A stretch of DNA of 64,000 nt, taken from assembly GCA_963921195.1 (NCBI GenBank), contig OY992537.1, positions 52,414,313 through 52,478,312 on the forward strand, in the 5' to 3' direction. How positions within the stretch are numbered: position 1 is the first letter of the stretch; each line of letters opens with the position of its first letter. A model generated the notes under the pieces. The model was not told where the DNA came from. It saw only the letters and a program-made list of their open reading frames with translations, and ran no database searches. The stretch is from Pegoplata infirma (taxonomy: Eukaryota > Arthropoda > Insecta > Diptera > Anthomyiidae). Made by a program: the position numbers and the translations under genes. Below, piece after piece: positions 42,753-53,010 of this stretch.

Positions 42753-44313
42753 CACCGTCCGACACACTTTTGTACACATGGACCGGACCCGAAAATTCTG
42801 AAAGTAGGGCAAAAAAAAAAGTACTCGTGTCTCCCAGTTTTTCTAGATCAATTCGCGTTTTCGCGAAAAACGCAAAAAAAAAATTACACGTAAAAAAAAA
42901 GTTCGCTTTTCAGAAAGTGGGGCTCAAAATAACATTCTTGTGTTTCCCGGTTTTTCTATATCAATTCGCGTTTTCGCGAAAATGCATTTTTTTTTTACAC
43001 ACTTGAAAAAATTAAGTGCATTCCGAAAATAGGGCTTAAAATAAAATATTGTTCTAGTTTTTCCATATTAATTCACGAAAAATGCAATTTTGAAAAAATG
43101 TATTGCATTATTTTTTATAAATATAAAACATAAATGTTAGAGATGGGCGCGTGAGTGATTTTTGACTCACACTCACTCACGCTCACGACAGGAATTTTTG
43201 AATCACGCACACTCACTCTCGATCATATTTTTTCTACTCACACTCACTCACAATCACGTGAGTAAATTTAAAACAACTCACACTCACGTGCACTCACGCA
43301 AGCTTCACTCACACTCACATTGAGTCACACTCACGAAAATTTGAAAAACTATAATTTCAAAAATCTTTTAAAAATTTTCAGCAAAATTTACAGTTCAGCG
43401 AAATTTTACATTTTTTTTGGTTTTTTTGGGACAAAATCATAAATTAAGCCAAATTTTAAAATTTTTTTGTTGCTTTTTTGGTACAATAGGAAATATAAAG
43501 AGAAAATAATTCACACAAACTCACGCAAAAAAAACGACTCACGCACACTCACTCACGCAATTTTTTTCTCCACTCACACTCACTCACAATGACGAGAGTA
43601 AAATTGAAATCAGTCACAATCACGCGTGATTCACGTGTATCACGCTCAAATCTGCTCATGTTCCCATCTCTAATAAATATACATGATTTACAGTAGAATT
43701 ACGGTCCTTATACAAAAATTGCTAAAAATAAAATTCTCGTGTCTCCCAATGTAGTATGTATCTATTCGCGTTTTCGCGAAAATGCATTTTTTTGCACACT
43801 TAAAAAAAATTTACTACATTCGAAAAGCGGGACTAAAAATAAAATATTCACCTAATTTTTTTTAAATTAAAATTAAATTAGCTGGAAAAACTCTGATACA
43901 TGGGAAATTTCTTTTTAACTCTACTTGAAATTTTGCGAGTGTGCTAAAAAGAACAAAATATTTTTTTTTTTACAAATTTGCGAATTGATATGAAATAACT
44001 GGGACAAAAATGCTTAGATTTAAACCCAATTTTTTTTTTTTTTAACAGTGCAAAAAAAATTTTAGCGTTTTTCGCGAATACGCGAATTGATGGCGAAAAC
44101 CTGAGAGACACGGGTGTTTTTTTTTCAACCCCACTTTCTGAATAGCATAATTTTTTTCTATTGTGAAAACTTTTTTTTTGTTGCATTTTTCGCGAAAACG
44201 CGAATTGATCTAGAGAAACTGGGAGACACGGGTATTTTATTTTTGGCCCAACTTTCCGAATTTTCGGGTCCGGTTCATGTGTACAGCCAAAAGTTGCGAT
44301 TTGTTGGACGGTG
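42753..44313. mobile_element. 1561-bp foldback, CACCGTCCGACA ends, TSD TAA
   Basis: The ends CACCGTCCGACA and TGTTGGACGGTG are flanked by TAA (42750-42752 and 44314-44316). The arms carry CGTGTCTCCCAGTTTTTCTA with TCAATTCGCGTTTTCGCGAA, and the inverted form at 44190-44245, with extra degenerate internal copies near 42945, 43740 and 44080. Shares ends and TSD length with 34472-35098. Contains a hAT-type element at 43138. Confidence 0.75.
43138..43672. mobile_element. hAT-type element with CTCACTCAC repeats, 8-bp TSD
   Basis: The ends TAGAGATGGGC and CCCATCTCTA fit the hAT terminus. Flanks ATAAATGT (43130-43137) and ATAAATAT (43673-43680) form a TSD with one change. The interior is dense in ACTCACACTCACTCACG-type short repeats, clustered toward both ends. 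Related ends occur at 53020 and at about 57300-57420, and a patch at 21460. Confidence 0.8.
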
Positions 44314-44452
44314 TAATAAGAACGCCATTCGTCTGCGACGAATTTGTATGTGTTTTGTTTGTGTTACAATAACAAAATACTTACAAATTCCGTCACAAAC
44401 GAATGGCGTTCGTATTACAGAAACTGGGAGTTATATTTTTGGGGGTTAAGAA

Positions 44453-44523
44453 AAAATTTGTGGACTCTGCGACATTTTTCTTATAGAATTTCTAGATAGT
44501 ATTTTTAGATTCTAAGACAAAAG
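44453..44523 (+). repeat. 35-bp satellite, between insertions
   Basis: Two units between the hairpin MITE and the SINE (CGACATTTTTCTTATAGAAT, TTTAGATTCTAAGACA). Confidence 0.7.
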
Positions 44524-44738
44524 GGGGGCCCCTGTAGGTTAGTTGGGAGCATGCTAGCCTTTGAAACAGGGGGTTGTGGGTTCGATTCCCACAAAAATCC
44601 TTTGTTGATTTCGCTACAACGAGACGACGGTCATTGTTACCAGTTCTCGTTTAGGTATAAATTATTAAAAATGATTTGTAATTAAATTGGAAAAATAAAT
44701 AAAAACCGATCATTGGATCAAATTATTAAAAAAAAAAA
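44524..44738 (+). mobile_element. tRNA-derived SINE with A-rich tail
   Basis: The 5' part resembles a tRNA. There is an A-box-like GTAGGTTAGTTGGGAGC (about 44534-44550), an anticodon-loop-like CTTTGAA, and a perfect T arm GTGGG-TTCGATT-CCCAC (44576-44592) containing the B box. The acceptor stem does not pair, so it is not a functional tRNA gene. A unique body follows (44593-44724), then an A-only tail (about 44725-44738). It sits inside a satellite unit: GATTCTAAGACA precedes it and CATTTTTCTTATAG follows, so the array resumes in register after the tail. A 2-3 bp overlap (ACA/CA) is the only candidate TSD. Confidence 0.65.
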
Positions 44739-46275
44739 AAACATTTTTCTTATAGAAAAATTCTCAAATTCTGAGACATTTTTTTTATAGAAACATTCTC
44801 AGATTCTGAGATATTTTTCTTATAGAAAAATATTATAGGAAAATCTTATAGAACAGTTCTCAGATTCTGAGACATTTTTCTTATAGAAAAATGATCAGAT
44901 TTTCTATAAGAAAAATGTCTCAGATTTCGAGACATTGTTCTTATAGAAAAATTCTCAGGTTCTGAAACATTTTTCTTATAGAAAAAGTCTCAGATTCTGA
45001 GACATTTTTCGTATAGAAAAATTCTCAGATTATGAGACATTTTTCTTAGAGAAAAAATCTCAGATTCTGAGAAATTTTTTTTGTAGAAAAATTATCAGAT
45101 TCAGAGACATTTTTCTTTTAGAAAAATTCTCAGATTTTGAGGCATTTTTCGAATAGAAAAATTCTTAGATTCTTCTTATAGAAAAATATTATAGCAAAAT
45201 CTTATAGAAAAATTCTCAGATACTGAGACATTTTGCTTATTGAAAAATTCTAAGATTCTAAGGAATTTTTGTTTTAGAAAAATTCTCAGATTCTGAAACA
45301 TTTTTAATATAGAAAAATTATCAGATTCTGAGACATTTTTCTTTTAGAAAAATTCTCAGATTCTGAGACATTGTTCTTATAGAAAAATTCTCAGATTATG
45401 AAACATTTTTCCTATAGAAAAATTCTCAAATTCTTAAATATTTTCATACAGAAATATTCTCAGATTCTGAGACATTTTTCCTATAGAAAAATTCTCAGAT
45501 TTTGAGAAATTTTTCTCAGAGAAAAAAAAAAAAAAGCAAACTGTCTCAGAATCTAAGAATTTTTCTATAAGTACAATGTCTCAGATTCTGAGAAATTTTT
45601 TTTATAGAAAAATTATCAGTTTCTGATACATTTTTCTTATAGAAAAATTATCAGATTCTGAGACATTGTTCTTATAGAAAAATTCTTAGATTCTGAGACA
45701 TTTTGCTTTTAGAAAAATTCTCAGATTCTGAGAAATTTTTCTTATAGAAAAATTATCAGATTCTGAGACATTTTTCTTATAAAAAAATTATCAGATTCTG
45801 AAACATTTTTCTTAAAGAAAAATTCAGATTCTGAGACATTTTCCTATAGAAAAATTCTCAGATTCTTATGGAAAAATTCTCAAATTCTGAGGCATTGTTC
45901 TTATAGAAAAATTCAAATTCTGAGACATTTTTCTTATAGAAAAATTCTCAGATTCTGAGAAATTTTGCTAATAGAAAAATTTTCAGATTCTGAGACGTTT
46001 TTCTTATGGAAAAATTCTCAGATTCTGAGACATTTTTGTCATAGCAAATTCTCAGATTCTGAGACATTTTTCTTATAGAAAAATTCTCAGATTCTGAGAC
46101 ATTTTTCTTATAGAAAAATTCTCAGATTCTGAGACACTTTTCTAATAAAAAAAATTCTCAGATTCTGAGACATTATTCCTTTTTCAGATTTTAGAATTTT
46201 TTTCTATATTAAAATTATTAGATTTTGAAAAACTTTTTCCTATAGAAAAATTCTCAGTTTCTAAAACATTTTTTC
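44739..46275 (+). repeat. 35-bp satellite, best-preserved array
   Basis: Roughly 40 tandem units, consensus GAGACATTTTTCTTATAGAA followed by AAATTCTCAGATTCT. Several consecutive units are identical near 46060-46140. Each unit contains the quasi-palindrome TTTTTCTTATAGAAAAA. Short inverted pieces are embedded near 44895-44925 and 45535-45575. Not a CRISPR array: units are contiguous without spacers. Confidence 0.92.
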
Positions 46276-46329
46276 TAACAAAAAATAAAGGGTTTTTGTT
46301 TGCGCTCAAACATTTTTGCAATTAAAATA

Positions 46330-47193
46330 AGTAGAAAAGATAAATTCGACTTTGCCGAATCTATGAATACCCTCCACAATGCCTTTTTTTAAAGGATAGT
46401 AAATTTAATTTTAAAAAATTAACAATTTTGATTAGAAATATTTTATTTTGAGTAAAAAACTCTTTTTTTGTCATTAAAAAAAAAAAAAAAAAATACTATG
46501 TTTTTTTTGAGTGTAAAATTTTTTTCGAGTGTAAAATTTTTTTCGAGTGGAATTTTTAAGTTACCAATGCTTTTAAAACCAAACAAGTTTGAAAAGCATT
46601 GCTTTAAAACTAAAAAAGTTTGAAAAGCATTGCTTAGTTACCACAAATGCTTTTAAAACTTGTTTACCACGTGGCATTTAAGATGAACAAATTCTGAAAC
46701 TCGTGGTTTTGCTTATAACTTTTGAACCACTCGACCGATTGAGCTGAAATTTAATACCAAACAGACCTGAGAAACGGCAAAGATACATGCCACGCTTCAG
46801 CAGTCTCATTATTGTTTTTCGAAAGTTATCGTGTTTTTTATCTCGTAAATTTGTCAAAACCCCTTGCCGAAATTTAGTCTTTTGCTCATAACTTTTGAAC
46901 AACTGGACCGATTTGGCTGGATTGCAAACCAATCTGACCAGGTAAATGACTAACATATATGCCAAACTTCAGTAGCCTCTGTGAAGTCTTTCAAAAGTTA
47001 GCGTGTTTTCTACGGACGGACAGACAGACAGACAGACGGACGGACTGACGGACATGGCTAGATCGACTTAAATTCGATCGAGGATCATGAATATATATAC
47101 TTTATGGGGTCCTAGACCAATATTTCGATGTGTTACAAACGGAATGACAAACTTATATATACCCTCTATCACTAGAGTGGAGCGTATAAAAAA
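46330..47193 (-). mobile_element. mini-me-like subtype A, complete
   Basis: Minus-strand copy closely matching 1051-2030 plus 4674-4709 and lacking the insertion, so it is the empty-site reference for that TIR element. Its GACR tract is at 47015-47054. The terminal hairpin AAATTCGACTTTGCCGAATC is near 46343. Confidence 0.8.
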
Positions 47194-47199
47194 AATTAA

Positions 47200-47342
47200 C
47201 ACTCAAAAAATTTTTTAGCTCGAAAAAATTTACACTAAAAAAATTTTTTTTTATCAAAAAATACAAAAAAACTAAAATATTTCTGGACAATTTATGTACA
47301 CATTTGTGAATCTCGCCAAGTCGAATTTTACTTTTTTTACTT
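47200..47342 (+). mobile_element. mini-me-like subtype A, 3' fragment
   Basis: ACACTCAAAAAATTTTTT and TTACACTAAAAAAA blocks, then CTCGCCAAGTCGAATTTTAC and TTTTACTTG. Only the last 140 bp of the element is present, facing the previous copy. Confidence 0.55.
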
Positions 47343-48783
47343 GGTTTTACTACATAACTATTCGGCTTATGTCGAATAGTAAATCTTTTCCCAAATATTC
47401 GTCTTCTTCACTTCAATACACTTTCGACATGAATTTAATTAGTTAACGCAAAAAAATTAAAGTGAAATAGGAAACCTCTATTAAATAAACATTTTCATTT
47501 CATTTACTTTACTTTACAAATAATAATACTTACTATATATGTCTAATGTTACACTTGATTAAATTTGTTGGAATACAAATACAAATACATCTTTAGCGTT
47601 AAATAACTCTATTCACAAAAATAAAAATAACATTTTTACACAAAATCCTGGAAAAGATCCCAACAATCACCAAATAAAAGAAAAACAAATATAAAGCATT
47701 GAAAAACTATGTATGTAGATAGAAAAGCAAATCAAAATCTCCTTTAAATCAAACACATGCCAATACATTTGTGTGTGTTTATGTAAGTGTATTTGTATAT
47801 AAGTAAAAGTTACGACCATCCCTCGTTAGGTGATTTTGGAAAGATATTTATTGCAAAACAACGGACCTCAGTGTCAAACTGTAATCGATATTTTGTGTAA
47901 AAATAAGTGCATACTTTTAGGCCCAACGAAAAAATTTGTATTAAGTATGATTGATTTTTTAGATAATTTTCTACATAGATTTCGAAAATTATTCAACTCA
48001 ATATCAGTGGTGTAAGAAAACAATTATTTTTTGATTGCAAAAAAAAAAAATTTCATTATCTTTTTAAAGTAAAATAATATAATTTTTACACTGCCTAAAA
48101 ATATGCATTAAACAAACTTATTGTTAGTTTGTTTAAAAAAATAATAGCAAAAATGTTAAACCTGCAACAGACCTTAACTCAAGCCAATTATTTGCACTTA
48201 CATCTTCCTTTAATGAACTCCCAACCCTGTTAATCGAGTAACAAGTGTGCATGTTTGCATAAAAAATACGATATAAAATAAAAATGAAACTTTTTCTCTT
48301 TTTTTTTTATCAATTTAAATTGTGAGTTGTTGTCAATGTTGTTTTAGATTTATTCGAACATACGAATGTTGGTTTCGCATCTCTGACTGTTTATTCTCAT
48401 ATTCATGTACGAGTACTAAAATACGTATATTTTTGTATATTGTATTGTATGTTAAGCCTAAAAGTATACATTAAGCTTTAAGGATTTTTATAGCTCAACA
48501 ATAAATCAACAAACATGCATACACAGAAAATTGTATTAATACAATGGAGACGTGGTCTGGTGTATGTATGTATATTTCTTTTAGGTCTATTCATCCATAT
48601 GGGAAATTTCATTAAAAGGATTTTTTTTTTTTTTGGAGTGCTCGGATGTTAATGCTTTAACGCGACTTTGCTTTATTTTACTTTATTTAGTTACATACAT
48701 ATAAGGAAACCATATGTATGCTTTTATGAATTAAAATGGAGCCCTTAAAATATGCAATAACAAAAAAATATTGTATTATTAAA
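47343..48783. other. Low-repeat segment, candidate host DNA
   Basis: About 1.4 kb free of mini-me, satellite or hairpin features. It contains a TG/TA-rich patch near 47768-47800 and an unremarkable 61-codon frame at 47830-48015. No protein family or splice structure is evident. Confidence 0.4.
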
Positions 48784-48870
48784 CAAGTATGAAAATTAAA
48801 ATCAGTCAAGTTCGGCCCATATAATACCCTACAACATTGATTAATGGAAAATTTACCTTTTTTCAAATTT
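48784..48870 (-). mobile_element. mini-me-like subtype E, 3' fragment
   Basis: CAAGTATGAAAATTAAAATC with CAGTCAAGTTCGGCCCATAT and AATACCCTACAACA resembles the 3' end of the copy at 26563-27390. Confidence 0.5.
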
Positions 48871-49300
48871 TAAAACTGTCGGGATAGGAAAAGTTGCCTT
48901 TTAAGGTCACAAAAACACTAAAAATGCCTGCGAATTTTGTACTCTTGCTCAAAACATTAAATCATGACAATGTTTTGCGGAAGATTTGGGTGTACTTGCC
49001 AAAGCAAAGTTTTTTTTAGAAAAAATAATTTTATATTACTTTGCTATTCCATGCAAAACGAATTGAAATATCAGTCGAGGACCCCATTAAAAAAACCAAA
49101 ATATCTGTACATTTCGTAAGTGAGTGCAAAAATTAGTGCAAAAAAGTGTTTTTACATTTTGTAGAGTATAAAAGATTCGGCACCAAAGAATATAACACTC
49201 TCACTTGTTTTATGTACATTTGATAAACAAATGGAAAATTTTAATGCGAAAAGCTTAGACTTGGTGAAAAAGTAGTTTTGGTAAAAAAAAATGATTTTTT

Positions 49301-49738
49301 ATAAGGGTTCAAGTTGAAAAAATGCAGAAGAAAAATTGAATTTCTAAAAATTATAGACATTTCTGGTATTTCCCATACCGGTTTCAAGCACCCCAGTTAG
49401 TGTCATCATCAGTAGGATTTTAAATGTCGGTTTGTCTTGTTAATGAAAACTGTTTTTTATATATGTGAATATTTTTAGTTTCTACAGAATAAATTTTGAC
49501 AGTTTCCAACACTACAATTCTATTTCTAGCAATCTCAACCTCACTTCATACTTTCTTTCAACTTTTTTGTCTCTTACATTATTTCGCAAGGGTTACCAAC
49601 ATGATCTGGAATTGCAGACACAAATGAAGGAATTTGCATTTTCTGTTTCGGAGACGTGCCTAATGGCGACATATTTTGTCAGTAATTTTATTTGATTTTT
49701 TCTGTAAGTACGTGCTCGATCTGTACTTACAGAACAAA
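49301..49738 (-). mobile_element. Penelope-like element fragment, copy 1
   Basis: The segment 49301-49589 is repeated at 58303-58587 with small differences. On the minus strand it contains a hammerhead ribozyme motif (49356-49428), which is characteristic of the terminal repeats of Penelope-like retroelements. Its other side ends in an inverted pair (TCTGTAAGTAC with GTACTTACAGA at 49697-49736), as if part of the element end was copied in reverse. An approximate 13-bp duplication (AAATGATTTTTTAT / AAATGATATTTTTT) flanks the whole insertion. No reverse transcriptase or GIY-YIG frame is present, so it is a short dead fragment. Confidence 0.6.
49356..49428 (-). ncRNA. Hammerhead ribozyme motif (Penelope type), core intact
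   Basis: Minus strand, in order. Stem I 5' strand: outer GACATTT and inner TCCTA. Core CTGATGA at 49412-49406. A stem-loop with CACT and GGTG as helix II. Core GAAA at 49385-49382. CCGG at 49381-49378 as a very short, self-complementary helix III. Then UA with the predicted cleavage after 49376. Stem I 3' strand: inner TGGGA and outer AAATGTC. Inner stem I pairs as TCCTA/TGGGA (one G-U) and the outer 7 bp pair perfectly. Short palindromic helix III suggests activity as a dimer, as reported for Penelope ribozymes. The outermost pair of helix II is A-C, which may weaken it. Confidence 0.65.
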
Positions 49739-50619
49739 TCAAATAAAAATGATATTTTTTTTTACGAAAAACAAAATTATGTAAAAAAAAATTTAATGAA
49801 CCCAAAATTTTTGATGAAAAAAAGTTTTTGATGATTTTTTTTTGATAAAAGAAAAATTTTTTGATGTAAAAAAAATTGATGAAAAAAAAAAAAATATGAA
49901 AAAAAAATTTTTTTTGGTGAGAAAAAAATTGTTAACAAAAAATTTTTGAAATTGAAAAAATTTATGAAAAAAAAATTGATGAAAAAACAAAAAAATTGAT
50001 GAAAAAAAAATTTTGATGAAAATAAAAATTTTTGATAAAAAAAAAATTTGGTGAAAAAAAAAATTTATGAAAACAAAATTGATTAAAAAAAAATTTCATG
50101 AAATAAAAATTTGATGAAAAAAAAAAAAATATAAAAAAAAAAATTTATGAAAAAAAAAAAAATTATGAAAAAAAAAAATTGATGAAAAAAAAAAATTGAT
50201 GAAAAAAAAAAATTGATGAAAAAAAAGTTTTTTTTGTTGAAAAATAATTATGTTACTTTTTATTCACCAGCTGGTGAAAACGGGTTTATTCAGCACGAGG
50301 TGAATTATTATCCAAGTTACAAACCCAAGTTATTGAAATTTTTGGTATTAAGAAAATGAAAATAGTAATTCTTGTTTTCTTTTTCGTTAATTGTTAGCTT
50401 ATATAGTCAAACTGAGGTGGCGTCCTGCAACTTTTTTAAAATTAGACACCAGCCCAAAAACATTATCATGTTAAAAAATGTTGAAAAAAGTGGATTTTTT
50501 CATAAAAATAAATTTGCAAATATCTCAAAAACTAATGCTAACTTTAATTTTTTATTTTTTTTTGGCTTAACCAACACTTATGGGATGTCCCCTATAAATG
50601 CAGTGCATTGTGTTGGTAA

Positions 50620-50849
50620 TTAGGAAAATCGGTTATGGGAAGGAGGAAAGAGGGAGTAGTGTTTGTGGATATTTGATTTGAATTTTTCTAGATTGTAGTT
50701 AACAGGGACGACCTCTGCAGGAAGTATATTCCACATATGGATTGTTCGATTCCAACGTAATTTTCATGCCCAGAACATCAAGAGTTCCGATTCCTCAATA
50801 CCACCCATAGTTACAGACGACAATGTTGGTTCCACAACTCGTCTGTGGG
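50620..50849 (-). pseudogene. LINE C-terminal tail after internal deletion
   Basis: The frame continues from the RT end through LTHRRVVEPTLSSVTMGGI and ELL.VLGMKI-like sequence, then jumps directly to RTIHMWNILPAEVVPVNYN and FKSNIHKHYSLFPPSH before TAA. In intact elements of this kind more than 200 residues usually separate these parts, so an internal deletion lies near 50755-50765. Confidence 0.7.
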
Positions 50850-51446
50850 TCAACATTGGGTATTGCGTGCATTAAAATCGACCTTATTCGCCAGACCCCA
50901 CTCAGAAATTGTTAAAAGTTCCTGATTGAGTGTGTCATTCATATTCTGTCTCCGGAGCCCAACCTCCACAAGGCTTGTCCTATGATCGAAGGAAAATGAA
51001 TGGCAAAAGTTGCTGTCGTCTGCAAAAGAATAGATAGGGTTAAAAGTTTGACTTAATAAAGATAAGAAAAAGAGTAGGAGAAAGAACAGAACCTTGCGGT
51101 ACCCCTGAGTTGAGTTGAAACATTTCCGACGAGACCCCATCTACAACAACACGTATACTTCGGCCACTGAGAAAACTCGATATAAATCGAGAGAAATCAT
51201 TGCCTACACCAAAAGCATTGAGTTTAGTTACAAGTTTGTCGTGCCACACTCGATCGTACGCTTTGGAAATATCTAAAGCAACCACCTTACTTTCACCAAA
51301 TTGGTGAATGGAACGACTCTAACGTTCCGAAAGGAACTTAATCAGGTCTCCCGTAAAACGGCGTTTACGGAAGCCATACTGTCGGTCACTGAAAAGTGAA
51401 TTTGACTCCAGATAATCAACAAGGTAATGATTTACCATGCTCTCCA
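50850..51446 (-). pseudogene. LINE reverse transcriptase, catalytic motifs
   Basis: From 51446 downward: SKVMESMVNHYL, SDRQYGFRKRRFTGDL, a stop after FLSER, VVALDISKAYDRVWH (motif A aspartate), NSGVPQGSVLSPTLF (motif B), then a frameshift near 51070 and SFADDSN (motif C, catalytic DD pair), then ISEWGLANKVDFNARNTQ (motif D region). All core motifs are visible, but in two frames and with a stop, so the enzyme is dead. Confidence 0.85.
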
Positions 51447-51758
51447 TCACCTTCGAGAGCGATAGTTCTCAGGGTTTGAAGACGTACCCTTTTTAGGAAT
51501 TGGTTGAACGTTGGCCACCTTCCAGCAAGAAGGGTAGATACCCTTGTGTAACGAAAAGTTGAAAAGGTTTGCCAACGGACGGGCTAAGGCCGAGGAGCAC
51601 TGCTTTAGCACCAGTGCTGGTATGCCATCGGGTCCCGGTGACTTATTTACGTTGAGATCCTGAAGTACCCTTTTAACTGCACGAGCTCGAAAAAATATCT
51701 TGCGCATTGTACTGGATACTCTTTCAAGTTCTGGCAGTGGTTGATAATTTTCCGGCAA
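51447..51758 (-). pseudogene. LINE reverse transcriptase, N-terminal motifs
   Basis: RVLQDLNVNKSPGPDGIPA and WKVANVQPIPKKG are the conserved early RT blocks (KSPGPDGIP; PIPKKG). The frame breaks at about 51465, where the next block (LSKVMESMVNHYL) continues in another frame. Confidence 0.85.
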
Positions 51759-52158
51759 TAACGAATTTCTTGCGAATAATTATTTTTATTTTATTTTTTT
51801 TTTGATTATAATCCAGCGAAAAGATTAGCCTTATCAACCGGGTCAGTGAACACTTGGTCATCCTTTATGAGAGTCGTGATGGAAGAACTAGCATTGCCCC
51901 ATACTGTCTTTACGAATGACCAAAAGCTCTTACTACCCCGAGGGCAGAAAGAACTTTAGCACGAAGACGCTGTTTGTATAGAAGTTTCTCGCGTCTCAAT
52001 ACTTTGGCACAATTGGTTCTCGCCTGTTTGCGCAGTATATCAGAAATATCGTTTTTGTCATCCCGCCAATTTCCGAATGCTTCCTCTCTGGATCTGACTG
52101 CAGTCCTGCAAGTCTGATTAAACCAACACTTGTCATTTGGCTTAACCGAAACCAGTTT

Positions 52159-52506
52159 TCAAGGAATAAATTTTTTCATTCCTAACCCAATCACATTACC
52201 CACCATTTCTGCAGCGGCATCGACGTTGCCGTCGAGGAAACAAAGTTTCCAGTTGAATTGCCGGAAAAATTCATTCAGTTCCAACCAACAAGCCTTTTCG
52301 TAAATATAAACTGAGCGTTCAGTAGCTGACCGAGAGGCGCTCTGAAGTGCCGAGTACGAAAAGGATGCAGAAATGGTGCTTAGATCCGAATTACCGAGAG
52401 GATCACGTACCTTTACCTCATACTTTTCAGGCTGTGAGGTCAGAAAAAGGCCGAGAGTGTTCTGTTGCTGCCCTTCAACACACGCATTGTGTGTTGGTTC
52501 GTCCAC
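52159..52506 (-). pseudogene. LINE linker region between endonuclease and RT
   Basis: A 115-codon frame overlapping the end of the endonuclease frame in a shifted register. It contains YEVKVRDPLGNSDLSTISASFSY-like sequence (expected near the end of the endonuclease) and ELNEFFRQFNWKLCFLDGNVD, resembling linker sequences before the RT of insect LINEs. Further downstream to 51780 the linker is present but broken by stops. Confidence 0.65.
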
Positions 52507-52999
52507 TAGTTAGATGGTTGTACGCTGCGAAGAGCTCAACGTATTGGCCCTCGGGAGTGGTATGGCTGGAATGGCGAAACCAAGAGGGGTTGTGAACGTT
52601 GATGTCCCCAGCGACGACAACTTCAGCGCATGGACAACTCGCAAGGATCTCGGTGATATTGTCAGACAGGGTATCAAAGCCATTAAAAGAATCCTCCCCT
52701 GCTGCATTTGGACTCCTGTAAAGAAATCCGAAAAATAAAATATGTGCCCTTATCCCAAACTTAACCAATAAACAGCTAAATTTGGGATCACTAGCGCCCA
52801 ATCCCTCCTGGCACTGATACACAACATCATTCCTAACATATACCGCAAGGCCCCTACGAAAGATGAAAAGCGATAGAAGATGGTAACCAGGTAAGTGAAA
52901 ATCCTGTGGATCAGCATCCTCGCTCACCTGGGTCTCACATAAGGCGAAAATATCCAGCCGATGGAAACGAATGTGAGCATATACAGAGAGAAAATTCAC
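52475..52999 (-). pseudogene. LINE AP-endonuclease domain
   Basis: A 174-codon frame. RLDIFALCETQ carries the metal-binding glutamate, GFLYRSPN matches the YRxPN motif, and VVVAGDINVHNPSW matches the GDxNxHxxxW motif of retrotransposon endonucleases. The domain is cut before the final SDH-type motif: the frame shifts near 52500 and continues at 52159-52506 in another frame. The role in life would be to nick the target DNA for reverse transcription. Confidence 0.85.
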
Positions 53000-53010
53000 C
53001 CTAAGCCCAC

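Larger units (their letters stand above)
42735..44452. mobile_element. Short hairpin MITE split by a foldback
   Basis: With 42753-44313 removed, the remaining flanks form an inverted repeat: CCCCCAGTTCCTGTAATAAG at the left, and the right arm CGTATTACAGAAACTGGGAG ending TTTTTGGGGG. Inner arms CGCCATTCGTCTG and CAAACGAATGGCG also pair. About 155 bp before interruption. Confidence 0.6.
48919..50490 (+). mobile_element. Element X, copy 4, interrupted by Penelope-like fragment
   Basis: Same order as 39775-40880: GTACTCTTGCTCAAAACATT, GGGTGTACTTGCCAAAGCAA, GATTCGGCACCAAAGAATAT with CTCTCACTTG, then AAATGATTTTTTAT (insertion) AAATGATATTTTTTT, the (GATGAAAAAAATT) minisatellite (49790-50235), TTCACCAGCTGGTGAAAACG and AGTCAAACTGAGGTGGCGTC. 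Confidence 0.65.
50547..53005 (-). mobile_element. APE-type non-LTR retrotransposon (LINE), degenerate
   Basis: Minus strand: apurinic endonuclease domain (52475-52999), a connecting region, reverse transcriptase motifs (51758 down to about 50800) and a C-terminal tail ending at TAA (50620-50622). About 55 bp of 3' UTR and an A-rich tail (about 50547-50566) follow. The domain order and motifs fit the jockey/CR1/LOA-like insect lineages; I cannot place it further. It is 5'-truncated near 53005, has several frameshifts and stops, and lacks a large internal part between the end of the RT core and the tail. Base composition is far less A+T-rich than its surroundings. Confidence 0.85.

Noticed and set aside
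44739..46275. Regular repeats considered as a CRISPR array
   Set aside because: The 35-bp units are contiguous with no spacers, vary by point changes and lie in eukaryotic transposon-rich DNA. It is a satellite.
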